A stretch of 64,000 nt of DNA from Chitinophagaceae bacterium (GCA_019638595.1 JAHBTJ010000006.1:124001-188000), one strand, 5' to 3'; numbered from the stretch's first letter, positions 26,635-35,938 are shown. The notes: generated by a model from the letters alone, not told the origin. Numbers and translations are program-made.

Positions 26635-27257
26635 ATGCCACAAACGAACTGGGCGGAAGCGATGAAGCTTTTGCTCAATAAATACAAGGGGAAAAAGCAC
26701 CCGCTTGAGTACAAAAATATTTACCAGTTGGTAGTAATGGTCATCCTGTCGGCGCAGGACTCCGACCGGAATATCAACCAGCTTGCCCCCCACTGTTCGA
26801 AAACTTTCCCGATATGCAATCGCTTGCCAAAGCAGTTCCTGAAGATCTGTACCCTTTTATTGGTAAGGTGAGAAATTTCGCGAACAAGGCAAAATGGCTG
26901 GTTGAGATAGGGCATACTATTAAAAAGAACAGTAATATCCCGCTTTCGATGGATGAGCTGACGGCGTTACCGGGTATAGGGAGGAAATCCGCGAACGTTA
27001 TCAGGAGAGAGGCAGGAGAAGCTCCTGAAGGAGTGATCGTTGACCTGCATGTGGTAAGAGTAGCGCCGAGGCTGGGCATAGCTACCGGCGCAGATCCTAA
27101 AAAAATAGAAAAACAAATAATGGATGTCGTGCCTGCAAAATACTGGGATGCCGGTATGGCGATGTCGTTCCTGGGTCGTGAAATATGCAGGCCCCAGCCT
27201 AAATGCGACATTTGTTTTATGAAGGAGTATTGCGCTTATTATAAAGCGAACAGGTAG
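26635..27257 (+). pseudogene. nth: Endonuclease III (nth) interrupted by a -1 frameshift
   Basis: The region encodes a DNA glycosylase/AP lyase that removes oxidised pyrimidines. The first frame (from ATG 26635) covers the N-terminus to VILSAQDSDRNINQLAP; the second (open to 27257) continues LFENFPDMQSLAKAV through the helix-hairpin-helix LPGIGRKSANVI (catalytic Lys), VDLHVVRV (catalytic Asp) and a Cys cluster CRPQPKCDICFMKEYC. The frames join if one base is added in the C6 run at 26786-26791. The first Cys spacing is five residues, against six in E. coli Nth. It is either a recent inactivation, a slippage-prone switch or a sequencing error. Confidence 0.8.
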
Positions 27258-27425
27258 GAGAGGTGTTTCAAAGCCTGTTCATCCTTTAGTCAATTCCCAG
27301 GTCGTCTGTAATCTTTTTTCTTCAACCCTCATTAATATTTCCACACTATCAAGTCCCATATCGTTTCAATGTTGGAGTGTTCCCCAAAGCACCTTGTAAA
27401 TATCGTTGGGTAGAGCCGGTTATTG

Positions 27426-27941
27426 CTACTCTTCCACCTCTACTATCAGCTCTACTTCCACGGCCATATTAAAAGGCAGCGCGTTAACGCCAAGGGCCGT
27501 GCGGGCATGTTTCCCTTTATCGCCAAATACCTGGATCATCATATCCGAAAAACCGTTTATTATTTTAGGCTGATCATAAAAGTCGTCGGCGCTATTCACA
27601 AACCCCGATACTTTTACAATGCGTTTTACTTTTTTCAGAGATCCCAGTTCCGCTTTTAATGCAGCCAGTTGATGGATGGCGGTCAGCCGGGCCGCTTCAT
27701 AAGCCTCTTCAATAGAAAGATCTTTACCTGCCTTGCCTTTAATATATGTTCCGTTGTCTTTAAGAGGGCCCTTTCCGGCTAAAAAAACCAGGTTGCCCGA
27801 GCGCACAGCATTTACATAGCTTGCTACGGGAGGCGATACTTTAGGCAATACAATTCCCATCTTTGCCAACGTTTCTTCCGGAGTTTGCGCGTTCACATTT
27901 AGTATAACCAATGTTGCCAGCGCTAATAGTAAGTATTTCAT
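27426..27941 (-). CDS. Exported RidA/YjgF-family protein
   Basis: A 171-residue protein with a signal peptide (ending NVNAQ, ~19 residues) and a RidA domain: SGNLVFLAGKGPL, the central helix AARLTAIHQLAALKAELGSL, and the C-terminal ARTALGVNALPFNMAVEVEL in which the Arg corresponds to the imine-binding residue of active RidA enzymes. Cytosolic RidA deaminates reactive enamines and imines; exported paralogues are less understood. It starts 29 bases after the GAPDH gene on the same strand and is probably in the same transcript. Confidence 0.87.
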   Translation of the reverse strand: MKYLLLALATLVILNVNAQTPEETLAKMGIVLPKVSPPVASYVNAVRSGNLVFLAGKGPLKDNGTYIKGKAGKDLSIEEAYEAARLTAIHQLAALKAELGSLKKVKRIVKVSGFVNSADDFYDQPKIINGFSDMMIQVFGDKGKHARTALGVNALPFNMAVEVELIVEVEE

Positions 27942-27970
27942 GAATCGGTGATTTTATAAGAGTTAATATA

Positions 27971-28960
27971 TCAGCCTGCCTTTTTCATATAATGCAGCCA
28001 GTCTATGATCCTGCTCGTGTATCCGTATTCGTTATCAAACCATGCTACCAGCCGTACCTGCTTACCGGCTACCGCTGTTAATGTGCCGTCCAGTACAAGA
28101 GAATGCGTATTTCCCTTAATGTCGGCAGATACAAGCGGATCATCCGTATAAGCTATGATCCCTTTATATTCCATCTCGGCTGTTTTATGGAACAGCGCAT
28201 TTATTTGTGTACGGGTTACCGGCTCCTTCATCCGGATAACGAAGTCGCCCATAGCGCCGTTGGTAACCGGCACGCGTGTAGACGACGTGGCGATTTTGCC
28301 TGCAAGCGGGGGCAGCAATCTCTCCAGCGACTGCGCCAGGTCAATTTCTACCGGGATGATAGATTCGGCAGCAGCCCTGCCCCGGCGGTATTGCGAATGA
28401 CTGGTATCCACCAGCGATTGCCGCGATGTATAAGAATGCAACATGTGGATATGCGCAGACTCAATACCTATCGAATTCAGTATATACAGAACATGCGTAG
28501 CACAATTCGTCATACACCCGCCGGGAGATACCATTGTAATATCGTTCGTGAATTTATGATGGTTAAATCCGTAAATGATCAAGGGTATATCTTCCGATCC
28601 TGTTGTTGACAATAGTACTTTTCCGGCGCCTGCATGTAAATGCCCGGCTGCTTTTTCGCCGCTCGTAAACCTGCCGCTGCATTCTATTACCACATCTATA
28701 TCCAGTTCCTTCCATGGGAGGGATGAAGGCTCCGCCTGTTGCAAAACACGAAAGCTTTTGTTGCCCGCCACGATCCTGTCATCCTGTATATGCAGGGGAG
28801 TGGCATAGCTGCCATAAAGCGAATCGTATTTTAATAAGTAACAAAGATGGTCTATGTCCATAATATCGTTTACCGCTATTACCGACAATTCCGGATCCTG
28901 CAATAAACGCCTGCATAATAACCTGCCTATTCTTCCCATACCGTTAATGGCAACACGCAT
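27971..28960 (-). CDS. Glyceraldehyde-3-phosphate dehydrogenase family protein, divergent
   Basis: A 329-residue NAD(P)-dependent dehydrogenase with the GAPDH Rossmann start AINGMGRIGRLLCRRLL. The active-site Cys is in PGGCMTNCATHVL, which departs from the usual S-C-T-T-N-C, and the catalytic His is in MLHSYTSRQ (usually HAYT or HSYT). SQYRRGRAAAESIIP and WFDNEYGYTSRIIDW are conserved. The altered active-site loop suggests a paralogue, not necessarily the main glycolytic enzyme. ATG 28960 is chosen because a -7 box at 28988-28995 falls inside the longer ORF that starts at 29035. The preferred aldehyde substrate is uncertain. Confidence 0.85.
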   Translation of the reverse strand: MRVAINGMGRIGRLLCRRLLQDPELSVIAVNDIMDIDHLCYLLKYDSLYGSYATPLHIQDDRIVAGNKSFRVLQQAEPSSLPWKELDIDVVIECSGRFTSGEKAAGHLHAGAGKVLLSTTGSEDIPLIIYGFNHHKFTNDITMVSPGGCMTNCATHVLYILNSIGIESAHIHMLHSYTSRQSLVDTSHSQYRRGRAAAESIIPVEIDLAQSLERLLPPLAGKIATSSTRVPVTNGAMGDFVIRMKEPVTRTQINALFHKTAEMEYKGIIAYTDDPLVSADIKGNTHSLVLDGTLTAVAGKQVRLVAWFDNEYGYTSRIIDWLHYMKKAG

Positions 28961-28987
28961 ATTGAAACTGCTTTTTAAAATGTGCCG

Positions 28988-28995
28988 CAAAGATA
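28988..28995 (-). promoter_or_regulatory. -7 promoter box for the GAPDH-like gene
   Basis: On the minus strand TATCTTTG (28995 to 28988) matches TAnnTTTG and lies about 28 bases before ATG 28960. It supports the short start of the GAPDH-like gene. Confidence 0.5.
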
Positions 28996-29074
28996 AGGAG
29001 TATACGGTCTGATAGTGTTCGGCCGGTTTGATCACGGGCAGACCTTGTTTGTTTATAAGATCCGGCTTCCTGTA

Positions 29075-30607
29075 CTAATACTTAGCGCCGGCTCCCGGCG
29101 GGGGAATACTTTTTAAAATAAACTCACGCAAATGCTGGTTGCTGGTGGCCAGGTCTTCTTTACGCAGGTACATCATATGCCCGCTGCGATAGCCTTCCCA
29201 ACTGATACGGTTTTTCATTTTCCCGGCAGGATCTATCTGCCACAGGTTATATTTTGCATTGAAATAGTCGCAGGCGCCATCGTAATAGCCGCTTTGCACC
29301 AATAGATTTAGGTTGGGGTTTTGAGCCATTGCCTGGCGGAGGTTTTCCCCGGTGTTATTGTTCTTATTATCCCAGGGAAATACATTGCCGAACATCAGGT
29401 ACTGCAGATCTGTTTTGTAATTCAGCTCATCCCGCACATACATGTTAATGGCAGGCGTAAAAGAATGCAGCCACGAAGTAAGCTCGGCATTATAATCAGG
29501 ACGTTCGCCTCCGTCCTTTTTATCCATTCCCCTGTACCTTGAATCCAGCCTGCCTACGGTGAAGCCCTTATCGCGGAGCAGCTCTTTCCAAAAGAGGCTG
29601 GTATTGATATCAAGATTGTTGTTAATCACTACTTTTTCAGACAGCCCGGAATAACGGGCAACCTTATCCGCTATTTCTTTTCGTTTGGATGCTTCGAGCG
29701 AACCGCCTTTGGTTAATGCAGGCAAATACTCGTTGATGGTAAAAGCCTCCACTTCCGGCAGCATAGCGGCCAGGTCTTTTTGCTGCAGGTCGGGCGGCAG
29801 CATTTTATGATACCAGGCCGTAGCCGCGTAATAAGGCAGCAGCAAAGCCGCATCCATTACAGCGCCTCTTTCCATTCCCAGGTCGGTAGGCGAAACAAGG
29901 ATCACCCCGTTCAGGTACATCCATTGCGCGTTTTGCAGTTCCAGCGCAAGTCCAGATACACGCGTTGTTCCATAGCTTTCACCGATCAGGTATTTGGGGG
30001 ATGACCACCGTTTGTACCTGCTCACAAAAGTACCTATCCATTCTGCCAGGTATTTGATATCGGCGCTCACACCAAAAAATTTTGACCCCGGCACGTCTTT
30101 ATTCAGCGGTCTTGAAAAGCCTGTATTTACAGGATCAACATATACAATATCCGCCACATCCAGGATAGAATGCGGGTTGTCTTTTAGTCCGTAAGGCTGC
30201 ACAGGATACCCTTCGTCATCTATTTCAAGAATACGCGGACCCGTATACCCGATCTGCATCCATACCGATGAAGTGCCTGGTCCCCCGTTAAACGAAATTA
30301 CCAGCGGGCGGGAAGAACGGTCGCTTATATCTGATCTTTCAAAATAAGTATAAAAAACACCCGCTATGGGTTTGCCTTCTTCATCCCAAACCGGAATAGT
30401 ACCCGCGATGGCTTTATAAGGAACCCGTTGTCCACTGATGGTTACTACATGCGTGGTAGCTACAGCATGATCGGGTTTTAAAATACGCAGCGGCTCACCG
30501 GCAGGTGCATTACCCGTTGCCGCAGGCGAAGGAGCTTCCTTCTTTTGCGCTATGCTTTCCATAAATATCATTCCCAGGCATACCGACAACAAAAAAAACG
30601 ATTTCAT
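29075..30607 (-). CDS. S10-family serine carboxypeptidase, exported
   Basis: A 510-residue secreted peptidase. After the signal peptide (FFLLSVCLGMIFMESIAQ) it shows the S10 landmarks: the oxyanion segment LVISFNGGPGTSSVWMQIGYTGPR, the nucleophile GESYGTTRVSGLA, the catalytic Asp in QSGYYDGACDY, and the catalytic His near the C-terminus in YRSGHMMYLR. Carboxypeptidase Y-type enzymes remove C-terminal residues. ATG 30607 is chosen over 30643 because it gives Met directly before the signal peptide. It lies just upstream of the GAPDH-like gene on the same strand, separated by a promoter, so it is probably independent. Confidence 0.9.
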   Translation of the reverse strand: MKSFFLLSVCLGMIFMESIAQKKEAPSPAATGNAPAGEPLRILKPDHAVATTHVVTISGQRVPYKAIAGTIPVWDEEGKPIAGVFYTYFERSDISDRSSRPLVISFNGGPGTSSVWMQIGYTGPRILEIDDEGYPVQPYGLKDNPHSILDVADIVYVDPVNTGFSRPLNKDVPGSKFFGVSADIKYLAEWIGTFVSRYKRWSSPKYLIGESYGTTRVSGLALELQNAQWMYLNGVILVSPTDLGMERGAVMDAALLLPYYAATAWYHKMLPPDLQQKDLAAMLPEVEAFTINEYLPALTKGGSLEASKRKEIADKVARYSGLSEKVVINNNLDINTSLFWKELLRDKGFTVGRLDSRYRGMDKKDGGERPDYNAELTSWLHSFTPAINMYVRDELNYKTDLQYLMFGNVFPWDNKNNNTGENLRQAMAQNPNLNLLVQSGYYDGACDYFNAKYNLWQIDPAGKMKNRISWEGYRSGHMMYLRKEDLATSNQHLREFILKSIPPPGAGAKY

Positions 30608-30808
30608 ATCATTAAAGTTTATTTCAAAGGTCATTGGGCGCATTTAAAACTATTGTACTGAAAGTGGGCGGTGAGACACCGTCCACGGCGCACGCCCTGG
30701 TACAGCGAAAAGAAATGCATCCGGGTCATTTGCCTAAGCTAAGAAATAAAAATTATTTTTGAACGGTGAAGTATCTTTCCACATGCACTTATCTTTCCAT
30801 ACTCAACA

Positions 30809-31246
30809 ATGAATAACGATCAAATCTACAGTATTCCCGCCCGTTTCAGGCGCATTGAAAATCTGCATATCCTCCTCTGGCTTTTAAAAGACGTTTGCTG
30901 GGCGCTCAATTTCAGGGTGATGGGTATGATCATGATTATACCTACACTTACCGTAGCGGTACTGATTACCTGGCAAACCCGTAAGCTTACTGCCGAGCTG
31001 CTGCACAACCTGGCGGTAGTATGCTGGATCACCGCCAACTGCTTGTGGATGACAGGTGAATTTTTTGGTTGGGATGAAGGAAAATGGGGCGCCCGCCACC
31101 TGGCATTGATCCCTTTTATCCTGGGACTGCTTGTGCTGGCATATTTTTATCTTTTCCTTGTACCCAGCAAGCGATCCAGGCAAAAAATGCAGGCGCAAAA
31201 GCAGGAAATACTGGAGCAGGAGAAAAAAACAGGGAACTATAATTAA
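30809..31246 (+). CDS. Small inner-membrane protein, function unknown
   Basis: A 145-residue protein I do not recognise. It has three predicted membrane helices: one near residues 38-56 (VMGMIMIIPTLTVAVLI), one near 65-85 (LLHNLAVVCWITANCLWMTGEFFGW) and one near 98-115 (LALIPFILGLLVLAYFYLFL), followed by a charged Lys/Gln/Glu-rich cytoplasmic tail that may form a coiled coil (~118-142). The tryptophan-rich second helix is reminiscent of small respiratory-type membrane proteins but that is only an impression. It sits ahead of aspS with its own AT-rich upstream region. Confidence 0.65.
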   Translation: MNNDQIYSIPARFRRIENLHILLWLLKDVCWALNFRVMGMIMIIPTLTVAVLITWQTRKLTAELLHNLAVVCWITANCLWMTGEFFGWDEGKWGARHLALIPFILGLLVLAYFYLFLVPSKRSRQKMQAQKQEILEQEKKTGNYN

Positions 31247-31300
31247 CATAAGCTGCCGTACTTCCTTATACGTTCATTCGCCTTTGTAACCTCATTTATT

Positions 31301-31308
31301 TACCTTTG
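31301..31308 (+). promoter_or_regulatory. -7 promoter box for aspS
   Basis: TACCTTTG matches TAnnTTTG exactly and lies 21 bases before the aspS start codon at 31329, implying a short leader. Confidence 0.55.
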
Positions 31309-31328
31309 CAGTCCTTTAAAATAGAAGA

Positions 31329-33167
31329 ATGTACAGGACACACACATGCGGAGCCTTAAGATTGCAGGACGCGGGCAGGGAAGTTACTTTAGCCGGGTGG
31401 GTACAATCCATCCGTAAATTCGGATCTATTACGTTTGTAGACCTGCGCGACAGGTATGGCATTACCCAGTTGCTTTTTGATGAAGCGTTGAACCGCGAAT
31501 TGGAAGACAATCCCCTGGGGCGTGAGTATGTGCTGCAGGTAAAAGGCGCCGTGGCTGAGCGCAGCAACAAAAATTCACATATACCTACGGGAGATATTGA
31601 AATACACGTGACCGGCTTCAGCATTCTCAATAAATCCGTTACACCGCCATTTACTATCCAGGATGATACGGATGGCGGAGATGACCTGCGCATGAAATTC
31701 AGGTACCTCGATCTGCGCAGGAATGCGGTAAAGCGCAATCTTGAGCTGCGTTACGCGGTAAGCCGCTCTGCCAGGAACTACCTGCACGAGCATGGTTTCA
31801 TGGATATAGAAACGCCTTTCCTGATCAAATCAACGCCTGAAGGCGCCCGTGATTTTGTGGTACCCTCCCGTATGAATGCGGGACAGTTTTACGCTTTGCC
31901 GCAAAGTCCCCAAACATTTAAGCAGTTATTAATGGTAAGCGGGTACGATCGCTATTACCAGGTAGTGAAGTGTTTTCGTGATGAAGACCTGCGGGCCGAC
32001 CGGCAACCGGAGTTCACCCAGATAGACTGTGAAATGAGCTTTGTGGAGCAGGAGGATATCCTGCATATGTTTGAAGGGTTGATAAAAAGGATATTTAAGG
32101 ATGTAAAGAACATAGACTATACTGAACAGGTGGAAAGAATGAGCTGGGAAGATGCTATGTGGAATTATGGTAACGATAAGCCCGATATCCGCTTCGGCAT
32201 GCGTATTGCCAACCTCAAATTTCCTGCATATGCTTTTCCCGGAAAAAAGCCAGCCCTGGCAGAAGGATTACCGGCAGAATTTAAGGTGTTTGATGAAGCG
32301 GAAACCGTACTGGCCATTGCAGTACCCGGCTGCAGCGAATACAGCAGGAAGCAAACGGATGAACTAACGGAATGGGTTAAACGCCCGCAGATAGGCATGA
32401 AGGGACTGGCGTTCATTAAATGCCTGCCGGAAGGTAATAGCGATGGAGCTTTTAAAAGCAGTTTCGATAAATTTTATAATGAGCAACAATTAAAGGAGCT
32501 GGCCGGCGCTGTTAACGCGCAGGCGGGCGACCTGGTATTGATCCTTGCCGGCGCTGAAGAACGAACGCGCAAAGCCGTGAGTGAATTGAGGCTGGAAATG
32601 GGAAGACGCCTGGGGTTAAGAAAAGATGATGCGTTTAAACTTTTATGGGTGCTTGATTTTCCCTTATTTGAATATGCCGAAGAAGACAACAGGTGGGTAG
32701 CAAGGCACCATCCTTTCACATCGCCCAAGCCGCAGGATATAGAAACAATGATATCGCATTCACCGGTCATTACCGATGCCGTAAAATACCTCGAACATCC
32801 GTATGCCCGTATTAAAGCCAATGCTTATGACATGGTGCTGAACGGAAATGAAATCGGTGGCGGGTCCATAAGGATATTCCAGCGGAACCTGCAGGAAAAA
32901 ATGTTTTCGGCCCTGGGCATGAGCCGGGATGAAGCCCTGCACAAGTTCGGCTTTTTGCTGGGCGCTTTTGAGTATGGCGCTCCCCCGCACGGCGGCATTG
33001 CCTTTGGCTTTGACAGGTTGTGCGCTATTTTGGGCGGAAGTGAAAGTATACGCGATTTTATTGCATTCCCCAAAAATAACAGTGGCAGGGATACCATGCT
33101 GGATGCCCCGTCAACAATAGATGAAAAGCAACTGGAAGAGCTTTCCATTGCATTGCGGGAGAGTTAA
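31329..33167 (+). CDS. aspS: Aspartate--tRNA ligase
   Basis: A 612-residue class II aminoacyl-tRNA synthetase of the bacterial type. It begins with the OB-fold anticodon-binding domain ([28 protein letters not shown]) and continues to the catalytic domain with motif 2 ([18 protein letters not shown]), the ~120-residue bacterial GAD insertion (~290-420), and motif 3 ([15 protein letters not shown]). The length and GAD insertion exclude the archaeal type. It is essential for protein synthesis. It has its own promoter box and is followed 25 bases later by a small membrane protein. Confidence 0.97.
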   Translation: MYRTHTCGALRLQDAGREVTLAGWVQSIRKFGSITFVDLRDRYGITQLLFDEALNRELEDNPLGREYVLQVKGAVAERSNKNSHIPTGDIEIHVTGFSILNKSVTPPFTIQDDTDGGDDLRMKFRYLDLRRNAVKRNLELRYAVSRSARNYLHEHGFMDIETPFLIKSTPEGARDFVVPSRMNAGQFYALPQSPQTFKQLLMVSGYDRYYQVVKCFRDEDLRADRQPEFTQIDCEMSFVEQEDILHMFEGLIKRIFKDVKNIDYTEQVERMSWEDAMWNYGNDKPDIRFGMRIANLKFPAYAFPGKKPALAEGLPAEFKVFDEAETVLAIAVPGCSEYSRKQTDELTEWVKRPQIGMKGLAFIKCLPEGNSDGAFKSSFDKFYNEQQLKELAGAVNAQAGDLVLILAGAEERTRKAVSELRLEMGRRLGLRKDDAFKLLWVLDFPLFEYAEEDNRWVARHHPFTSPKPQDIETMISHSPVITDAVKYLEHPYARIKANAYDMVLNGNEIGGGSIRIFQRNLQEKMFSALGMSRDEALHKFGFLLGAFEYGAPPHGGIAFGFDRLCAILGGSESIRDFIAFPKNNSGRDTMLDAPSTIDEKQLEELSIALRES

Positions 33168-33192
33168 ATCAATTTTAATTAAAGACCGGCTT

Positions 33193-33678
33193 ATGAATAA
33201 TGTTTTAAAAACCGCAACGGTTTTATCGTGGATCAATATCGTGATTGGCGGACTGCTGGTTGCAGGCGGACTGCTGGGAGTGGCAATGACCGGAGGTGCC
33301 CTGATGATGCTGATCTCCGTAGTATTAACAGGAGCTATAGTATTACATAGTTACGCCACATTGCAATTGCGTAAAAGCATTATTGATCCTGATGTTCCGT
33401 TGGGTAATCAAACGCCTGTTGGTATACGCATGGTGGGATTCATCGCTTTGTTCTTTGCTATCCTGAATATCGGTAACGCCGTGGTGATTGTACAAAACGC
33501 CCCGGAAGTAGCCCAGCAGGCTTTGCTGAATATGCCGCTAAAGCCGGATGGTATAGATTTTGTGACCGCTGTAAAAGCCGCCGGCATTTTTTCGTTGATC
33601 TTCAGCATAGGCATTGCTGTGAATGTTTTCCTCAGCATCAGGCTGCTGCGCTGGTACCTGGGTGGTAAGCCGGAATGA
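33193..33678 (+). CDS. Four-helix membrane protein, function unknown
   Basis: A 161-residue integral membrane protein with four hydrophobic segments: ~10-35 (SWINIVIGGLLVAGGLLGVAM), ~38-58 (ALMMLISVVLTGAIVLHSYA), ~83-104 (VGFIALFFAILNIGNAVVIV) and ~128-150 (GIFSLIFSIGIAVNVFLSIRLL). No catalytic motif is seen. Tandem Gly residues and the lack of charged residues in the helices suggest tight packing, not a channel with a polar lining. ATG 33193 is preferred; the longer ORF (from 33121) would overlap aspS. Probably transcribed with aspS. Confidence 0.65.
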   Translation: MNNVLKTATVLSWINIVIGGLLVAGGLLGVAMTGGALMMLISVVLTGAIVLHSYATLQLRKSIIDPDVPLGNQTPVGIRMVGFIALFFAILNIGNAVVIVQNAPEVAQQALLNMPLKPDGIDFVTAVKAAGIFSLIFSIGIAVNVFLSIRLLRWYLGGKPE

Positions 33679-33684
33679 GCCGAG

Positions 33685-33960
33685 GGCTGTTAGCTATCGG
33701 CTGTGAGAGCCGTCAGCAATTTATGGTTTATGGTTTTTTGTTTATAGTTGAGAAGAGCAACTACAAACCATAAACTACAAACAACAAACTGTGCCTGCCT
33801 GAAATAGGTTGACGTTTTGTGAACCACGGAGCTACACAAAGACACTGACGGCTGATCGCTGACAGCCGATAGCTCTCAACTAAACCACAAACTTGTAACC
33901 TGCGACCTGTAACCTGCAACAGCCATCAAATCTCAAATCTCAAATTTCAAATCCCTCTGT
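33685..33960. repeat. Large modular 'word' repeat with nested inverted repeats, copy 5
   Basis: This gap before the HMG-CoA-lyase-like gene folds on itself. The outer arms AGCTATCGGCTGT (33692-33704) and ACAGCCGATAGCT (33862-33874) match over 13 bases, GCCGTCAG (33709-33716) pairs CTGACGGC (33845-33852), and inside lies GTTTATGGTTT (33726-33736) with AAACCATAAAC (33765-33775). The last part is CCTGTAACCTGCAACAGCC then ATCAAATCTCAAATTTCAAA. This is the longest member of the family in the window. Confidence 0.75.
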
Positions 33961-33972
33961 AACTTGCACTGT

Positions 33973-34836
33973 ATGACGGATGATACAATTGTAAAATTGA
34001 TCGAATGCCCGCGGGATGCCATGCAGGGCTGGCCACGTTTTATCCCTACTGAACAAAAAGTACAGTACCTGAACGCGCTGCTGACCGTTGGCTTTGATAC
34101 GCTGGATTTCGGCAGCTTCGTTTCACCCAAAGCCATTCCGCAAATGGCGGATACGGCTGCCGTTATACCTCAACTGGATCTTTCAAAAACAAGTACCAGG
34201 CTGCTGGCTATTGTTGCCAATGTAAGAGGTGCGGAGCAAGCTGTACAATACGACGAGATATCTTATCTGGGTTTCCCGTTTTCGGTATCTCCTGTTTTTC
34301 AGCAGCGCAATACCAACAGCACAATAGAAGAATCGTTAGCGCGCGTGGAAGCAATCCAGCAACTTTGTATTCATAAGAACAAACAACTGGTTATTTATAT
34401 TTCCATGGCATTCGGTAATCCATACGGCGATGCGTATAATGAGGAGATCGTTTTTGACTGGATAAATAAAATGCAGGCGCTGGGCATTACTATTGTGTCG
34501 CTGGCAGATACGGTAGGCGTGGCTACCCCCCAACAGGTATTGACTATGACGGAGTATGTGGTACAACATTTCCCCGGTATTGAAACTGGCGTTCACCTTC
34601 ATTCAACTCCTTTTAACAGGGAAGCTAAAATGGAAGCCGCTCTTCAGGCAGGTTGCAGAAGATTTGACGGGGCGTTGAACGGCATAGGTGGGTGTCCTAT
34701 GGCCAACGATGAGCTGGTTGGCAATATGGATACCGTTGAAATGATCCGCTATTTTGATAAGAAAAAACTCACAACAGGTATTCAGGAAGCAGCCCTGGAA
34801 AACTGTGTTGATATTGCTCATTCAATTTTTATTTAA
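33973..34836 (+). CDS. Hydroxymethylglutaryl-CoA lyase-like protein
   Basis: A 287-residue TIM-barrel protein of the DRE-TIM metallolyase group. VKLIECPRDAMQGWPRFIPTE replaces the usual 'EVSPRDGLQ' element, TGVHLHSTPFNRE carries the metal-binding histidines, and ALNGIGGCPMANDELVGNMDT carries the active-site Cys of the GGCP motif. HMG-CoA lyase splits HMG-CoA to acetoacetate and acetyl-CoA in leucine and ketone metabolism. The Cys-Pro in ECPRD in place of the common Ser-Pro makes the exact substrate uncertain. ATG 33973 is used (a TTG lies 9 bases upstream). It ends one base before the GSCFA gene starts. Confidence 0.85.
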   Translation: MTDDTIVKLIECPRDAMQGWPRFIPTEQKVQYLNALLTVGFDTLDFGSFVSPKAIPQMADTAAVIPQLDLSKTSTRLLAIVANVRGAEQAVQYDEISYLGFPFSVSPVFQQRNTNSTIEESLARVEAIQQLCIHKNKQLVIYISMAFGNPYGDAYNEEIVFDWINKMQALGITIVSLADTVGVATPQQVLTMTEYVVQHFPGIETGVHLHSTPFNREAKMEAALQAGCRRFDGALNGIGGCPMANDELVGNMDTVEMIRYFDKKKLTTGIQEAALENCVDIAHSIFI

Positions 34837-34837
34837 A

Positions 34838-35839
34838 ATGGATTTCAGACTGCCATTTAAAGTAGCTCCTTTCAGCAAAACCATATCGCACAAACATTCT
34901 ATATTCTTATCCGGCTCCTGTTTTACAGAACACATGAGCCATTACCTGGCAGAAGCAAAATTTTCTGTGCTGGAAAATCCGCATGGTATTTTATTTAACC
35001 CGCACAGCATTACCTCTTCATTGCTCGCTTACATTGAAAATAAAACCTATACCCGGGAAGACCTGTTTCACTACAACGAAAGCTGGCATAGCTGGGAGCA
35101 TCACAGCCGTTTTTCTCATCCTGTTGCGGAAGAAGCTTTGCATACGATCAACCAGTCGCAACGTGCAGCCCATCATTTTTTGCAGAAAGCCGACTGGCTG
35201 ATCATAACGACTGGTTCGGCATGGGTATATGAGCTTAAAAAGGATGACCCTAACGGAGCAGAACATACGATCGTTGCCAACTGCCATAAAGTACCTGCCG
35301 ACCGGTTTCGCAAGCGTTTGATGAGTACAGAGGAAGTATTATCAGGACTGGGCAATATGCTGTACCGTCTTTTTCTTTTTAACCCTGCTATCAAGGTCAT
35401 ATTCACGATCAGCCCCGTACGGCATTTGCGGGATGGTTTTGTGGAGAACAATAAAAGCAAAGCCATACTGATACAGGCGGTACATCACCTGGTAGAAAAG
35501 TTTGAGCAGCTTTTTTATTTTCCTGCTTACGAGCTGGTGATAGATGATCTGCGCGATTACAGGTTTTACGCGGAAGACATGGTGCATCCTAATTACCTCG
35601 CTACAGGTTATGTATGGGAGCAGTTCCGTTCCGCGTGTATAGACCCTTCATCGCTGCCATTGATGCGGGAAATGGAAAAGATCAACCTGGCATTAAAACA
35701 TCGTCCTTTCAATCCCTCCTCGCAGGCACACCAAAAGTTTATACAGGCGAATCTTAAAAAAGTAAAAGAGCTGCAGGCAGAGTACCCGTATCTTGATTTT
35801 ACAAAAGAGAGAATGTATTTTGAAAAGGGAGGTTATTAG
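34838..35839 (+). CDS. GSCFA-domain protein
   Basis: A 333-residue cytosolic protein named for the motif GSCFTEH at residues ~25-31 (FLSGSCFTEHMSHYLAEAKF). Other conserved pieces are NPHGILFNP, LIITTGSAWVY and FTISPVRHLRDG. GSCFA members have an SGNH-hydrolase-like arrangement and are common in Bacteroidota, but no substrate is established. ATG 34838 gives MDFRLPFKV; the longer ORF overlaps the previous gene by more than 80 bases and is rejected. Only one base separates it from the HMG-CoA-lyase-like gene, so the two are surely co-transcribed. Confidence 0.9.
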   Translation: MDFRLPFKVAPFSKTISHKHSIFLSGSCFTEHMSHYLAEAKFSVLENPHGILFNPHSITSSLLAYIENKTYTREDLFHYNESWHSWEHHSRFSHPVAEEALHTINQSQRAAHHFLQKADWLIITTGSAWVYELKKDDPNGAEHTIVANCHKVPADRFRKRLMSTEEVLSGLGNMLYRLFLFNPAIKVIFTISPVRHLRDGFVENNKSKAILIQAVHHLVEKFEQLFYFPAYELVIDDLRDYRFYAEDMVHPNYLATGYVWEQFRSACIDPSSLPLMREMEKINLALKHRPFNPSSQAHQKFIQANLKKVKELQAEYPYLDFTKERMYFEKGGY

Positions 35840-35892
35840 CGATGGCAACCGCTTAATAAATTGAGTATTATGCCTCATGAAGGCTGCCTGCT

Positions 35893-35938
35893 TGTAGAAA
35901 TAATAACAATAAGGCTTTGTGCACCATAGGTGCTACCC
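35893..35938. repeat. Second locus of the topA-nth REP-like repeat
   Basis: CTTGTAGAAATAATAACAAT and then TGCACCATAGGTGCTACCC (35920-35938) match, with changes, TTTGTAGACAAAGAGGATAA and TGCGCCATCGGCGCTACCC at 26191-26239. The triloop hairpin GCACC/GGTGC is at 35921-35933. It lies between the convergent GSCFA and DUF4132 genes and could serve as a terminator for either. Confidence 0.6.
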
